64,000 nucleotides of DNA, from contig NC_060238.1 in the NCBI RefSeq assembly GCF_021155775.2, positions 20,440,970 through 20,504,969 on the forward strand, read 5' to 3'. This DNA is from Neodiprion pinetum. Taxonomy: Eukaryota > Arthropoda > Insecta > Hymenoptera > Diprionidae. Below are positions 25,357 to 37,528 of the stretch, one piece after another. Both the position numbers and the translations under genes were made by a program. Below the pieces are notes generated by a model. That model did no database searches. It was not told where the DNA came from and saw only the letters and a list, made by a program, of their open reading frames with translations. Numbering within the stretch: the first letter of the stretch is position 1; each line of letters starts with the position of its first letter.

Positions 25357-26076
25357 TCAACCTGAATCGCTCTTGTCACAGTATTCTCTGGTAGCGCATT
25401 GCACACGACATTGCGAATTTCCAACATTTTCTTAACACTCGAGGACACGATTTTATGGACTTGTGTGTACTGATCAGTCATTACGGGCAATCCGATCTTT
25501 GGAACAGTGTGAAGAACTGCTTTCTCTGTGCTGTCGACTCTTCCTTCGTACATGAAAGATTTTATATTCCGATGCGCTGAACAGACAATAGTAAAGATAT
25601 GAAATAAATTTCTTGGTAATCATTCGTTTTTGAACCATTTCAAATATGGGACAAGATAATATGATATGTACCGAAATTTCTCACAATGTTGTAGTTGGTA
25701 GGAGTACTAGTGTAGTATTGTTGATATCTGTTTAATTATTACATGGGACAAATTGTCTTGGGGTTTGATGGGTACGAGAAGGTTTAGGGAGAGGGAGAAC
25801 ACACGCATTGCATTGATCATAATGTAATTATTTCTTTATAAAAAATCGATTCTCAACAATAATGATGAGCAGAAATGCCATTACTTAAAACCACAGATAG
25901 AATTGTCAATGATTCAGAACAACATGTTGCTAAAACAGGTGATACCTTAACTTTGATGGACCATTATTAATTACCGATAACAGAAGCAACAATCTGCATA
26001 TGCGTATCTAATTTTTTAATTAATTTAAAAATCTCACGACCAGAATCAGTGCAATCGCAATCAAATGACGCGACAT
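25357..26076 (-). pseudogene. UGT relic psi2 (exon 4, intron 3, tip of exon 1)
   Basis: Exon 4 is readable at about 25576-25357 (IGLPV, DQ) but the QGGLQS motif has become EGRVDS and the C-terminal side is diverged. Its acceptor side still reads like the functional genes (CAG|CGCATC). Sequence homologous to UGT-E intron 3 follows to about 26035, then jumps straight into the first 14-15 codons of a UGT exon 1 ending at the ATG at 26076. Exons 3, 2 and most of exon 1 are deleted. Exon 5 was not found. The upstream flank is copy 2 of the triplicated cassette, so this is a second decayed UGT-E-type gene. Confidence 0.8.
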
Positions 26077-26079
26077 TTT

Positions 26080-26555
26080 CTTTCACTATAAATTATTGTA
26101 TCGGTGCGACGTACCGTCCACACAGCTCGTCAGGTTCTGAGCAACTTTCAGTACGTCTACATCTTCGCTATTCAGCGGGGAGGTTTCTGAAATATTGTGA
26201 AAATAGTTTCGCGAAGACTAATTTGGCATTGTATTTGCGAAACATTATTATTTCTACTCAGGCATCAGGTCTACGTGATATTTTATCAGCTACGAAAACG
26301 AAACATGAAACACAACAGGAAATGTCAAATAAACCGTGTATTGTATAAAGTCGGTGTCGAATGTGTGCTGATATTTCCAACACCATTTACTTGGCAACTC
26401 TTTGAATTACGTATGTGCTCAATTATCGGATAGACATTAGATTCCTGTTGGATACTTTGGGGTATTTGATTCACACCGTGGCACTCAGTTTTAATATCTA
26501 TTTTACACAAATGTCTTTCGGAAAATACCTACTGCGACAGAGTCTCAGAAGTAAT
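26080..26555. repeat. Copy 2 of the triplicated intergenic cassette
   Basis: It aligns by eye with 17396-17792 and 37010-37528, including GCATCAGGTCTACGTGATAT, GTCAAATAAACCGTG, TTGGCAACTCTTTGAATTAC, CAATTATCGGATAGAC and AATATCTATTTTA. It lies between the psi2 exon 1 tip and the stop of UGT-C, the same position as in the other two copies. Confidence 0.8.
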
Positions 26556-29500
26556 CTAACGTACTTTGTTTTTTTTGCCAACTAATTTCCGATTATGGTT
26601 TAGCAAATGGACACTGTGTACCAACACCTTGTATAATACAACTAGTGCTATAATAGATACTATCCAAATTGTGGTAGAGATAACGAAAATTAGGTCCATA
26701 TCTTGCTGTTGGTACCAGGGATCGTCTGCTGTCGTCGAATGGAGATGAGGAGCACCTTTGTGACGTATCACGTGTTCCGTCCACCAAACCGCATTCTCCA
26801 ACGAATCGTACGGGTTGTCTCTCATCAAATCCCGCAATTTCAACATTCGTTGCTTGTAGCTGAAAATGATATACAGGATTAAAATCCATACGACTATTTC
26901 CGCAGTTAAATGACAAATTTTAACGACTATGAAACACGTTGTGCTCACCTGCCGTCAAGCACAATGGTGTTAATCGCATCCACTAAATCTATCCTGTTGA
27001 GAGTAAGGATTTCCAACTTCTTTCCAACACCCAAGGACACCATTTTATTGACTTGTGTATCCTGATCGGCAAATACTGGCAACCCGATCACAGGAACAAC
27101 GTGAGAAATCGCCTCTTCTGTACTCTGAAGTCCTCCTTGGTATATGAAGGCTTTTATATTGGGATGCGCTAAAGGGACATTCATAGAGAACATTGAATGA
27201 AAATTTTGCAAGTTACTCTTCCCCATTGCTCTGTTCAGATTAAATTTATGATTTCAGCATCTATCGCAGTGGAATTTTATGTTGTTCCTAGTATTCGTAG
27301 TACAGTTATTTGTAATTTGGGGCTTGGTAACACGTGAGCCAGTTAGTTGGAGAAACTCAGTATCAGTTACTTGTAACAGTCGAGTATATAATCCAAGGAA
27401 TCATATACATTGAATTAGCACACCCACTTTCAAGATATTGAATTTCGTTTGATTGAGATTTAATCGCTCTTTGATTGCTGTTTCTTGCTTTATTCTCGCT
27501 TTATTGTTTTTTTTTTTTTTTTTTGTTCAACAATCACAATAGGCCACGCATGGTCGGGAACTCATCCTAACGGCTCCAGAGGGCTTTGAATCGCCTCAGA
27601 CCCAACGTTTCATTCGGCCGTAGACAACATTACAGAGTTGCTGTGTAATATAAACAAAAGGATAAACTTTGCAGTGGAAATAATAACAAGACAATTTCGA
27701 GTACCTGTAAACAGATTTAAAAAAAAGTGATGGAAAACTAAAACCTCGTGTGTACATGTCCGCAGTAATGGGGTGTAAATGATTTGTTTGAAGACATGAA
27801 ATTCTGTTCAAGATTACAGAAAATTGATTGAAAATTGATGGAAAAGTTGATTTCACAAAAGAACTTTGTTTTGTAACGTTGTGATATTGTTTACTGCTGA
27901 AGAAAACGTTGGATCAAAAACGATCGCATCTGATTTGTGACACTACGAACAAACGCGTGGAACCAAATCCTTCAAAGCCCTCCAGAACCGTTAGAATAAG
28001 TTTCCGACCGTGGGTGTCCTATCTCAAAATGCTAGCCGAGGCAGCCTCTACATACCTTAGAAATTTGTGCGGAGTTGAAATATACACCCTGTATATCCTT
28101 AAATTTACAACAGAGTCTCTCACTTAGATTCTCACAATGGACAGTAGAGTAATTTCTTTCTCTTTTAGATAAGCGATTATTGCACATACAAGGAAACATC
28201 CCTAGCGTATTGAGCGGAAAAAATCGGGTCCAGTTCGTTTTTCAAACATCATCGAATTACTTAAATTCTTGTCTCTGACCGTAGCAGGAGTGAGTTTTTT
28301 GAGTAGGAGTGTGAATAGAAAAATCAAACGGGTGTTATACGAAGGTGAATTGCCGAGAAATAAAATCCCGTGCATTGTGCATTTCCAAAATCACAATTCG
28401 AGGTTACGAGGGTGGATTTTTTTAAGATCGATTTGCGGCTGGTCATTGTTTTCTCGTCGGGGATGGATTTTACAAAGCAAGGGGGTAAACAAAAAAATTA
28501 GGGTTGCCGGATTACTTGAGGAAATAAAAAAGAAAAATAATATGGTGTCTTTTTTTTATCGGTACCCGTTCTCAATTTATCACTGCGGCGCTGTTCACGT
28601 TTTTGATTGCTAGCAGCACCACAAATTAATATTTTGACAATGGGTGTACTAATTTAGTGGACCTCGAAGAATTTTGCAATTTTCGTCTTTCCGGGAATAT
28701 ATAATTATGACGTTGTTCGTGAACCTAAGTATTCCATTACGTGAAATATATATGCTAAGTCATAGAAATTTTGAAAAAGAATGAGAAATCAAGTGTTGGC
28801 TGGCCGAATTGACAAGCATTCATAAAACGAAATGTCAATGAGATCCAGACGTACCTAAGATGGACTGTTGCGGAGCCCACTTCATGATTATCACGTTGTC
28901 TGGTCGGCCAGGAAGAACCTCATTTTCAAATTTCCAAATAACGATGTAGGGCAGTTTTGAAAACGCGGCAAGAAATTCTTCCCTGGTTTCGTTACTCAAC
29001 ATGACGCTCTTGACGTTCGTTCCAAGGCTCATGTATACGAAGCCTTGCGTCGCAGCGTCCAAAGTCTTCTGAAGGTTCTGTGCCCAAAAACGGGGTGATA
29101 TTACGATCGATCAATTGATGTTTTATAAAAATGACGAAGCATTTGAAATGTATTGAGAATTATACCTTTGACAGCGGTTCAATTTTCTTGGAGATATGAA
29201 ATCCACCGATGTCTATGATTTTAGGAATGTTTGGCCTGACGAACGAAATCGCTGCCTGCTGATTGATAAAAATCAAACTAACATTTCTCTCAATATCAGC
29301 AATATCAGGAAGTTCAGTTCCAAAATATTTTCTAGAAATTTCCTGATGTCCCCGCAAATAAACGGTTCTGTAATAATACAAAAATCTCCAAGCGTACACG
29401 AAGTTTTGTAACCGTTGCCAAAGCGACAATTTTCCCAGCGCTTTTATCTCAGTGTCCCAATGCGCCGGATCAGATGGCATTATGGGATTGCCGATGCCGT

Positions 29501-30706
29501 AATGCATTTGAAGAGGCAGCCCGAACGATGTCATACCTTCGTAACACGTGAAAAATAGTTTTACAATTTCATTTATCGTAACGGGTGTGTAATGATCGTT
29601 AAACCGTTGCATGTACCGTAATTTAAGAAATCGTTCCAACTCGCAAAGAAGGTATGCCAGGTCGATATCTCCGATTTGATTTCTTTCCTAATATGTCATA
29701 GTAGACTGAAAACTGAGCAACATGTATTTTTTTCTATCTTTCACTAAACGCCTTAAGGGGATCAAACCACCCTCCACAGTAAGGCATGTCAAGGGACGAT
29801 TTGGCCGTTTTTTTTTTGTTTTTTTTTTTTTTATTGAGAAAATGACATTCTTTATTTCTAATTATGAGAAAAATTTTCCAGTTGGATTGGTTAAAAAATG
29901 TTATGTTCTTGTGGGTGAAACTGCCGAATCGCTCCTTGACATGTTTTACGTTGGAGGGTAGTTTCACTCCCTCAAAGTGTTCAATGGAAGATAAAAAAAA
30001 AAAATATATATATATGTATCGCTCAGTTTTTAGTCCACTATAACATATTATAAAAGAAATGAAATCGGAGAGATCTACCCGTGATAGCTTCCTTGTCAGA
30101 AAGTAAGTTTTACTTTAATCAGTGCGTAAATATTCACTAAAATCGTTGTACCTGCGCTGATTTGACAATAAGTAATTGACTTCGCTTTATCGCAGATGAT
30201 AACCATTAACTTGATGATAGAAATCGCTCACCTATAACTGGAACATCGAAATATTTGGCGAAAGATAAAAAGCTTGGCCAATACAGCATCTCGATTATCA
30301 ACAAGTCAAACTTCTCCCCACTGTTTGGTGAATACAACTTTTTCACATCCGGATGTTTGAGAACCCGTTCGGACATCGGTATAAACCTTGGCGCGACGGA
30401 TTGGAACAATTCGTTCCACGTCACCTTGTGCCGAGTGGCAATCCAATCAACATCCTTGGTAAAGTCAGCGTACAGAAAGTTTATATCTATCTCCGTGTAA
30501 TTCTTGAGGGTTGGATCGTTGATTGGGTCCGTGGTGATAACGACCAGCTCGTGGCCTCGCTCCCTCAGAGCCATGGTAAGCCCTCGAAATACGACTTGAT
30601 GACTTAACGACGGCATTGGAAATATGCAGAGTATTCTTGAGGCACGTCCCTGATGCAAAACACCCGCGACCAGGATCAGTGCAGCGAAAATTGAACAACG
30701 CGACAT
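26556..30706 (-). CDS. UGT: UGT-C, UDP-glycosyltransferase, 530 aa
   Basis: Exons are 30706-30232, 29536-29166, 29077-28855, 27168-26949 and 26859-26556, all GT-AG. This is the longest gene of the array because introns 1 (695 bp) and 3 (1686 bp) each carry an inverted-repeat element. The protein has the signal peptide MSRCSIF...GRA, His36 (LSHQ), an NYT sequon, WAPQQSIL, YQGGLQSTEEA, FADQ, a C-terminal membrane helix and the tail KNKVR (KxKxx). No frame damage was found despite the insertions. Exon 4, intron 4 and exon 5 resemble UGT-B and UGT-D closely. Function is as for the other array members; the acceptor is unknown. Confidence 0.94.
27541..28020. mobile_element. MITE-like element in intron 3 of UGT-C
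   Basis: The 480-bp element has inverted ends of roughly 70-100 bp. The left arm reads GCCACGCATGGTCGGGAAC, CTAACGGCTCCAGAGGGC, TTTGAA. The right arm contains the complements TTCAAAGCCCTCCAGAACCG, TTAGAATAAGTTTCCGACCG and TGGGTGTCC. There is no transposase-like frame. It accounts for much of the large size of intron 3. Confidence 0.75.
29641..30100. mobile_element. Foldback element in intron 1 of UGT-C
   Basis: Two arms of about 170 bp are imperfect reverse complements. GATATCTCCGATTTGATTTC pairs with GAAATGAAATCGGAGAGATC, AGACTGAAAACTGAGC with GCTCAGTTTTTAGTC, and GGCATGTCAAGGGACGATT with GAATCGCTCCTTGACATG. The centre is about 100 bp with T runs. No coding capacity is evident. Confidence 0.75.
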
Positions 30707-31352
30707 GCTCGTTGATTCGAAATATATTCAGCTTGGTTGTTTAACTTGTGGTTCGGAGTCAGATGTTCGATATGTTCTATCGTGTCGACCACTATTGAGT
30801 TGGTTATAATCACTTTTATTTCCTACTCCAGTTTCCGAAGCATGAGACGTCATTATAAATTTACCATCTGGCGTTTTATTCTGATAAGTATAATAATTTC
30901 ACAGTTATATACCAGACTACGTTTGCACAGATAGATAACAGGCAATTTGCAATGAACATGTCATTACTTACCATGAATCAGCATGATTAAATACAACCAA
31001 GATGATTACATAATTCAAGTAAGTATCGTATAACTGTGAGCTTTTTCAAATGATCAGCTCATTTCGCACAATTTTTTAAAGCTTGCACACAATAACTTTT
31101 CGTTCGGTAATTGAAAAACTCGAAAAATTATTACTCACAGGTATTTGATAACTATTCCATCTTTCGACTTAAATCCTTTTATTAATGTAATTCTAAAGTT
31201 ATGCGTATTGCAAATTACATTTCATCCTGACAATGATGAAAAATCACAACGCTTATTTACATAATAATCAACGTCGGTATTAGGAATTTCAATGGTCCAT
31301 GATGAAAAATTTCGTCACAAACCTACTGCAGTGATATATTGCGATGAAGAAA
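30707..31352. other. Intergenic region between UGT-C and UGT-D
   Basis: No exon is seen. The upstream flank of UGT-C shares patches with the flanks of UGT-B and UGT-D (for example around AATGAACATG and ATCAGCATGATTA), consistent with whole-gene tandem duplication including the promoter. Confidence 0.5.
30840..30870 (-). promoter_or_regulatory. Conserved upstream box of UGT-C
   Basis: The GTCTCATGC block (30848-30840) starts 134 bp upstream of the ATG, as in UGT-B and UGT-D. A TTTATAATGACG stretch lies just beyond it. Confidence 0.3.
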
Positions 31353-33667
31353 TCAACACGTCTTTTCTTTTTTGCTGATCATCTGCCAATTGTGGATAAG
31401 CAAATGAATACAGTAAGCCATTAACTTATATACTACAACTGCTGATATACTTAGAGCCGTCAGAATCGCTGTGGTGATAATAAAAATTATATCCATATCT
31501 TGTCGCTGATACCAGGGATCGTCGGCTATCGTAGAGTGCAGATGAGGGGCACCCTTGTGACGTATCACGTGTTCCGTCCACCAAACCGCGTTCTCCAACG
31601 AATCGTACGGCTTGTCTTCCATCAAATCCCGCAATTTCAACATTCGCTGCTTGTAGCTGAAAACGATTGACGGGATTAAAATCCGTACGACTACTTCCGC
31701 AGTTGAATGACAAATTTTACCGACTATGAAACACGTTGTGCTCACCTGCCGTCGAGCACAACGGATTGAATCGCTTCTAGTAAACCCGTCCTGTTCACAG
31801 TGAGGATTTCTAACTTTGTTCCAACGCCAAGGGACACCATTTTATTGACATGTGTATCCTGATCGGCAAATACTGGCAACCCGATCACAGGAACAACGTG
31901 AGAAATCGCCTCTTCTGTACTCTGAAGTCCTCCTTGGTATATGAAGGCTTTGATATTGGGATGCGCTGAACAGAGGTTCATAAAGACATTAAATGAAATT
32001 CATATCGAATTTATAAGAGATTTGGGCGTCTATTAGTAATAAAATTGGAAGTCGCTTCTTTTTGAATTTTTTGACGGGAAAAGTCAGAGAATTTGATTGA
32101 AATTGTCGCTATCCTGGTATAGGAATACTGAATTCTGACGTTAGTCGTTATCCTACGTATTTTGTTATGTGGAATGAGACAGGTTTCTGTTTTTTTTTTG
32201 TTTTTTTTCTACTTCAATATTTCCCAACGTCTTTTGTAGTCCATCTAAAATATTTTTCAAATCACAGAAATATTGAGAAAGAATTAGAAGTCAAGTTTGT
32301 TGTAAGAATTAATATGCGTGAAGAGAACAAAATGCCAATTAGATCCATTCATCCTTACCTAAGATGGATTGCTGCGGAGCCCACTTCATGATTATTACGT
32401 TATCTGGCTGGCCGATGAGGATATCATCTTCGAATTTCCAAATGACGGTGTAGGGTAGTTTCGAAAAGGCTGCCAGAAATTCTTCCCTTGTTTCATCACT
32501 CAACATGACGCTCTTGACGTTCGTTCCAAGGCTCATGTATATGAAGCCTTGCGTCGCTTCATCCAATATTCTCTGAAGGTGCTACGCCGAAAAAATAGAA
32601 TAAAGTTCCACTTGTCAATATTCTATTGGAATTATAGACCGGTTGAAATATCTTTGCAACGATACCTTCGACAGTGGCTCAATCTGCTTTGAGACGTGAA
32701 ATCCACCGATGTCTATGATCTTGGGTATATTTGGTTTCACAAACGAAATCGGTGCTTGCTGATTGACGAAAACCAAACTAACGTTATTTTCGATGTCTGC
32801 AACATCAGGGATGCCGCGTCCGAAATATTTCTCCGCGATCGCCTGCTGCCTTGGCAAATAATCGGTTCTGTAAAAGTGCACGAATCTCCACGCGTGCACA
32901 AAGTTCTGCAGCCTTTGCCAAAACGACAATCTCCCGAGCTCTTTTATCTCGGCATCCCAATGAGCTGGATGAGATGGCATGATAGGATTGCCGATGCCAT
33001 ACTGCATTTGAAGAGGCAAACCTAAAGATGTCATGCCTGCAAAATATAATACAGACGGTTTTATTGTCGAATAGATTAACCAGAAATCGTAGACAAGTAT
33101 CGTTGAACCTTTTCGGGAACATCGATTACGGCGAATATCGGTAATTAGGACACGTTAAATTCAGTCAAATCGTAATAAAAATTACTTGCCGATGATGGGA
33201 ACATCAAATTGTTTGGCGAGAGGTAGAAAGGCGGGCCATACAAGCATCTCAATTATTAACAAGTCAAACTTTTCCCCGCTTTCTGGTGAATATAACCTTT
33301 TAACTTCAGGGTGGTTAAGAACTCGTTCAGTCATTGGTATAAGTCTTGGAAATATGTCGTGGCACAATCCAAGCCATGTCCTCTTTTTTCGGGTTGCAAT
33401 CCAGTCTACATCTTCATTAAAGTCCTCGTATAGAAAGTTCACATTAATCTCCGTGTAGTTCTTCAGGGTTGGATCGTTGATCGGGTCGGTAGTGATGACA
33501 ACGAGTTCGTGACCTCGCTCTCTGAGAGCCACGGTCAGCCCTCGAAATACGATTTGATGACTGATCGAAGGGAACGGAAAGATTCCAAGTATTCTCGATG
33601 CATATCCCTGCTGCAAAACACCAGCGACTAGGATCAGCGTAACGGATATTAAACAACCCGACGTCAT
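31353..33667 (-). CDS. UGT: UGT-D, UDP-glycosyltransferase, 531 aa
   Basis: Exons are 33667-33190, 33036-32666, 32581-32359, 31965-31746 and 31656-31353. Intron 1 uses a GC donor (G|GCAAGT), as in UGT-B. Exon 1 is 478 nt, one codon longer than most, with MTSGCL in place of MSRxx. The protein shows a signal peptide ending GYA, His37, an NYT sequon, WAPQQSIL, YQGGLQS, FADQ, a membrane helix and the tail KEKTC (KxKxx). Exons 2-3 with introns 1-2, and exon 4 with intron 4, are nearly identical to UGT-B. A stretch of exon 5 instead matches UGT-I. The upstream frame to 33700 starts with GTG; the ATG at 33667 fits the signal peptide. Confidence 0.95.
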
Positions 33668-33698
33668 TGCCAATTCGAAATACCCAACAGCGTGGTTC

Positions 33699-33740
33699 AC
33701 TGACTAAGCTTTCGGAGTAATAAGCTCGCTATTATATCGT
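33699..33740 (-). promoter_or_regulatory. Candidate core promoter of UGT-D
   Basis: TCAGT (33703-33699) is 32 bp before the ATG and TATAAT (33736-33731) sits about 30 bp upstream of it, the normal TATA-to-initiator spacing. The conserved GTCTCATGC box follows at 33808-33800, 133 bp from the ATG. Confidence 0.45.
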
Positions 33741-34363
33741 GTTAACCAGCAAAACAATTTCCAATCACTGGAATTTCTTAACCAAGAAATTATGTGAAAG
33801 CATGAGACGGCATTTTCATCGTTTTATGTATCATCGTGTTACAGACATGTACGCGTTGTTATTCACAGCCGTTCCAAGGACCACGTTCTGGTCTAGATAA
33901 CGTCGAGAAAAGAGGCGTTAGTGTAAGATGATTAAATGCCGTTGCATACTCATGACAACCTCGTACGAACACGCCATTTGCGAAGTTTGAATACATTTTC
34001 CCTAGTCACGTATTATGTTACTTCTTGCACTTCGAGATTGCTGGACATTCACAATGAGCGTGAAACTGTATACAAATTAGCATAATTTACTGAAATACAG
34101 TCGAATATATGACTTCGCATCGCACATTAAGTGGGGATATGACTTCAGTTACGGGTATTTGCACCTTTCGATATCCGAAGTTTAGATAATTGCGTAAACT
34201 TTTCGAGTGAACTAAATAGCAAAGTACGTGATATGATAATAACGATTGAAAACTTATAACCATTATTTATTGTATGTCAATGTATGTAGCTACTACGAGT
34301 TTTTATTTCAGAATAACAATTTACATGATCTTCTTAGCGCGACAATATCCGTAGAAGAATTTA
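33741..34363. other. Intergenic region between UGT-D and UGT-E
   Basis: No exon is seen. The part next to UGT-D resembles the upstream flanks of UGT-B and UGT-C. Nothing else is recognisable. Confidence 0.45.
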
Positions 34364-36994
34364 TCATGCTCTTTTTTTTTTGCTCATCAACCGCCGATTA
34401 TCCTTGCTGCAGTTAATACTGTAGACCAATAACTTATACAAGACAAATAGTGTTATACTGAAGGCTATCCAAATCACGGTAGAAATAATGAAAATCAAGT
34501 CCATGTCCTGACGCTGATACCAGGGATCGTCGGCTGTCGTCGAATGGAGATGCGGAGCGCCCTTGTGACGTATCACGTGTTCCGTCCACCAAACCGCGTT
34601 CTTCAACGAATCGTACGGCTTGTCTTCCATCAAATCTCGTAATTTCAGCATTCGTTGCTTGTAGCTGCAAATGGTGAAAATAACTGAAATTCGTACGACT
34701 GCCTCTGCAGTCACGTGATGAATTTTAACGACCGTTAAACATATTGTGCATACTTGACGTCCGTTGTGACGGATCGAATCGCTTCCACCAAATCCATTCT
34801 GTTAAAAGTGAGAATCTCCAACTTTTTCCCAACGCCTAGGGACACCATTTTGTTCACGTGAGTGTACTGATCTCCCAAAGTTGGTAACCCGATTACTGGA
34901 ACAGCGTAAGAAACTGCTTCCTCTGTGCTTTGGAGTCCTCCTTGGTATATGAAAGCTTTTATATTCGGATGCGCTGAACAGACAGTAATAAAGGTATCAA
35001 ATCCAATGCCCGGACGTCATTCTTCTTCCTGCTTCGTTCTAGTTATCGGTAATATGATGCGTAAAAAAATTTCTCACGGTATAATAGGTGGTAGATGTAC
35101 CAGTTACAGTATTATTAATAATTGTTAGTATAACCTGGAACCCAGTGTTATGGGAGTTGATGGGAGTAAGATACTTGAACAAGGAGGAAAATGTGTGCAT
35201 TTATCGTGTGGTAATTATTTCTTGAAAAGGTTCAGTTGTCAACAATAATGAGAAGCAAAATTGGCACTATTAAAAATTAACGGCGTCATCATTGAGGATT
35301 TGAAATAAATTGACGCTTAACAATCGTGTCATGCTGCTGAAAGAGGTTGTCTCGTGACTTTTATTGTACCATTATCAGTTGCCGGTGACAAAAGCCACAA
35401 CCTGCATCTACGTCTTCACCATCCATTCAATTCGACAGTTTTCAAAGCAATAGTTGCAACGCGTGTCAACTAATACTAATAACGTATCTTGAGTTCAGTT
35501 GCGTTTCTAAGCATCTAGTTGGAACCATCGAGTTCTCCAAATGAAATCAAACAGCACTGGAACCTTGTCATAGTTACCCAAAATAGTCTGCTGTGGGGCC
35601 CACTTCATGGTTATCACGTTGTCCGGTCGGCCAGGAAGAATATCCTCAAATTTCCAAATTACGATGTAGGGCAGTTGTGAAAACGCGGCAAGAAACTCTC
35701 CTCGCGTTTTATTACTCAACATGGTGCTTTTAAAGTTCGTTCCAAGGCTCATGTATATGAAGCCGTGCGTCGCTTCGTCCAAAGTCTTTTGAAGGTCCTA
35801 AGCCCAAGACAGAAAGGTTGAGCTTTCGCGATGATTACATTTTATTTTGTGATATCTTAGTATACGAATCGTTGGAAGGTTGAAATATCTCTACAACGAT
35901 ACCTGTGACAGAGTCTCAATATGCTTCGAGACATGAAATCCACCGATATTGATGATCTTGGGAACGTTTGGACTCACAAACGAAATCGGTGCTTGCTGAT
36001 TGACGAAAACGAGGCTAATATTTTTTTCCATATCAGCAATATCAGGAATGTCATTTCCAAAATATTTCCTCGCAATCATTTGTTGCCTGGGCAAACAATC
36101 CGTTTCGATAAAATGCACTAATCTCCACGCGTACACAAGGTTCCACAACCTTTGCCAAAGAGACAATTTTCCCAGCACTTTTATCTCAGCGTCCCAGTGC
36201 ACCGGATGAGAAGGCATTACTGGATTTCCAATTCGATGTTGTAAGTGAAGAGATAGACCGAAAGATGATATACCTTTGTGACATGTAATAGGTAAGTTTA
36301 CATTTGGATCTATCACAAGCCATGGATAATTATCGCTAAACCGTTGCACGTACAGCAATTGCACCGTGTGTCAAGACTCGAACCATGAGTTTTGCAATTA
36401 GTGCAAACACAACTACTCGAATGGCTGTACGCACAATAATTCGACGACACTTGCTTTATTCGTTATTGTTTGACAATGATCTCCAGGTAACTATGAGAAT
36501 GGAATTGCAGGTGAAAATTACTTACCAATAACTGGAACGTCGAATCGTTTGGCTAGAGGTAAAAGGGCTTGCCAAAAAAGCATCTCAATTATCAACAAAT
36601 CAAACTTTTCTCCACTGTTCGGTGCATACACTTTTTTCACAACTGAATGACTTAGGATGCGTTGGCTCATCAGCATGAACTTCTCTGCTAAGTCCTGCAC
36701 TTTTTCGAGCCACGTTGTCTTATTTGGAGGTAAAACGCAATTCACAATTTTATTTGCCTCCTCATAAAGAGAATGTACATCTATTTCCGTGTAATTCTTA
36801 AGGGTTGGATCGTTGATTGGGTCCGGGGTGATAACGACGAGCTCGTGGCCTCGCTCCCTCAGAGCCAGAGTCAGTTGACGATATACGAATTGATGACTGA
36901 TCGAAGTGGCAGGAAACACACCTAATATTCTCGACGCGAATCCTTGTTGACAAATTATTACGACTAGAATCACCGTAATTAAATGACGCGACAT
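34364..36994 (-). CDS. UGT: UGT-E, UDP-glycosyltransferase, 526 aa
   Basis: Exons are 36994-36526, 36273-35903, 35797-35578, 34973-34754 and 34664-34364. Introns are GT-AG, but the intron 4 donor is the weaker AA|GTATGC, which changes the junction residue from Ser to Asn. Exon 1 is two codons shorter than most and exon 3 lacks one codon (FEDIL for FEDDIL). The protein has a signal peptide ending GFA, His34, an NYT sequon, WAPQQTIL, YQGGLQS, LGDQ, a membrane helix and the basic tail SKKKRA (lysines at -3 to -5). It is the only intact copy of the lineage to which psi1 and psi2 belong. The larger divergence of exon 1 (VNCVLPPNK region) suggests a different acceptor. Confidence 0.94.
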
Positions 36995-37009
36995 TTTTGT
37001 TCACTGTTA

Positions 37010-37528
37010 ATTATACCAACGGTATGGCGCGGCGTACCGTTCGCACAACTCATCAGGTTCTAAGCAGCTTGTCGCTCATTTCAACTTTTTGTAGTGACAG
37101 AAACATTCGCACCACCTGACGAAAATATTTTCGAAATGTTGTAAAAATATTTGCACAAGAACACTTTGGCACTGTGCTTGTGAAACATTATTATCACTAT
37201 CAAGGGATCAGGTCTACGTGATATTTTATTAGCTGCAAAAATAAAACAGAAAATACAACGCTTATAAAAACACAACTTCTTGCAGTACAGGAATGGTCAA
37301 ATAAACTGTGTATTTCCATAAAGCCGGTGTCGAATGTGTGTTGATATTTCCAAAACCATTTATTTGGCAACTCTTTGAATTACGCGTATGTTCAATTATC
37401 GGATAGACATGAGATCCCTGTTAGAACCTTTCGAGTATTTGATTCACTTCGTGGTCGTCAGTTTTAATATCTATTTTATACAAATGTCTTTCGTCAACTA
37501 TCTGCTGCAACAAAATCTTAGAAGTAAT
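37010..37528. repeat. Copy 3 of the triplicated intergenic cassette
   Basis: The region between the UGT-E start and UGT-F stop matches 17396-17792 and 26080-26555 over most of its length. Shared blocks include GGATCAGGTCTACGTGATAT, GGTCAAATAAACTGTG, TTGGCAACTCTTTGAATTAC and AATTATCGGATAGACAT. TTTATT at 37359-37364 may be the UGT-F polyadenylation signal on the minus strand. Confidence 0.8.
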
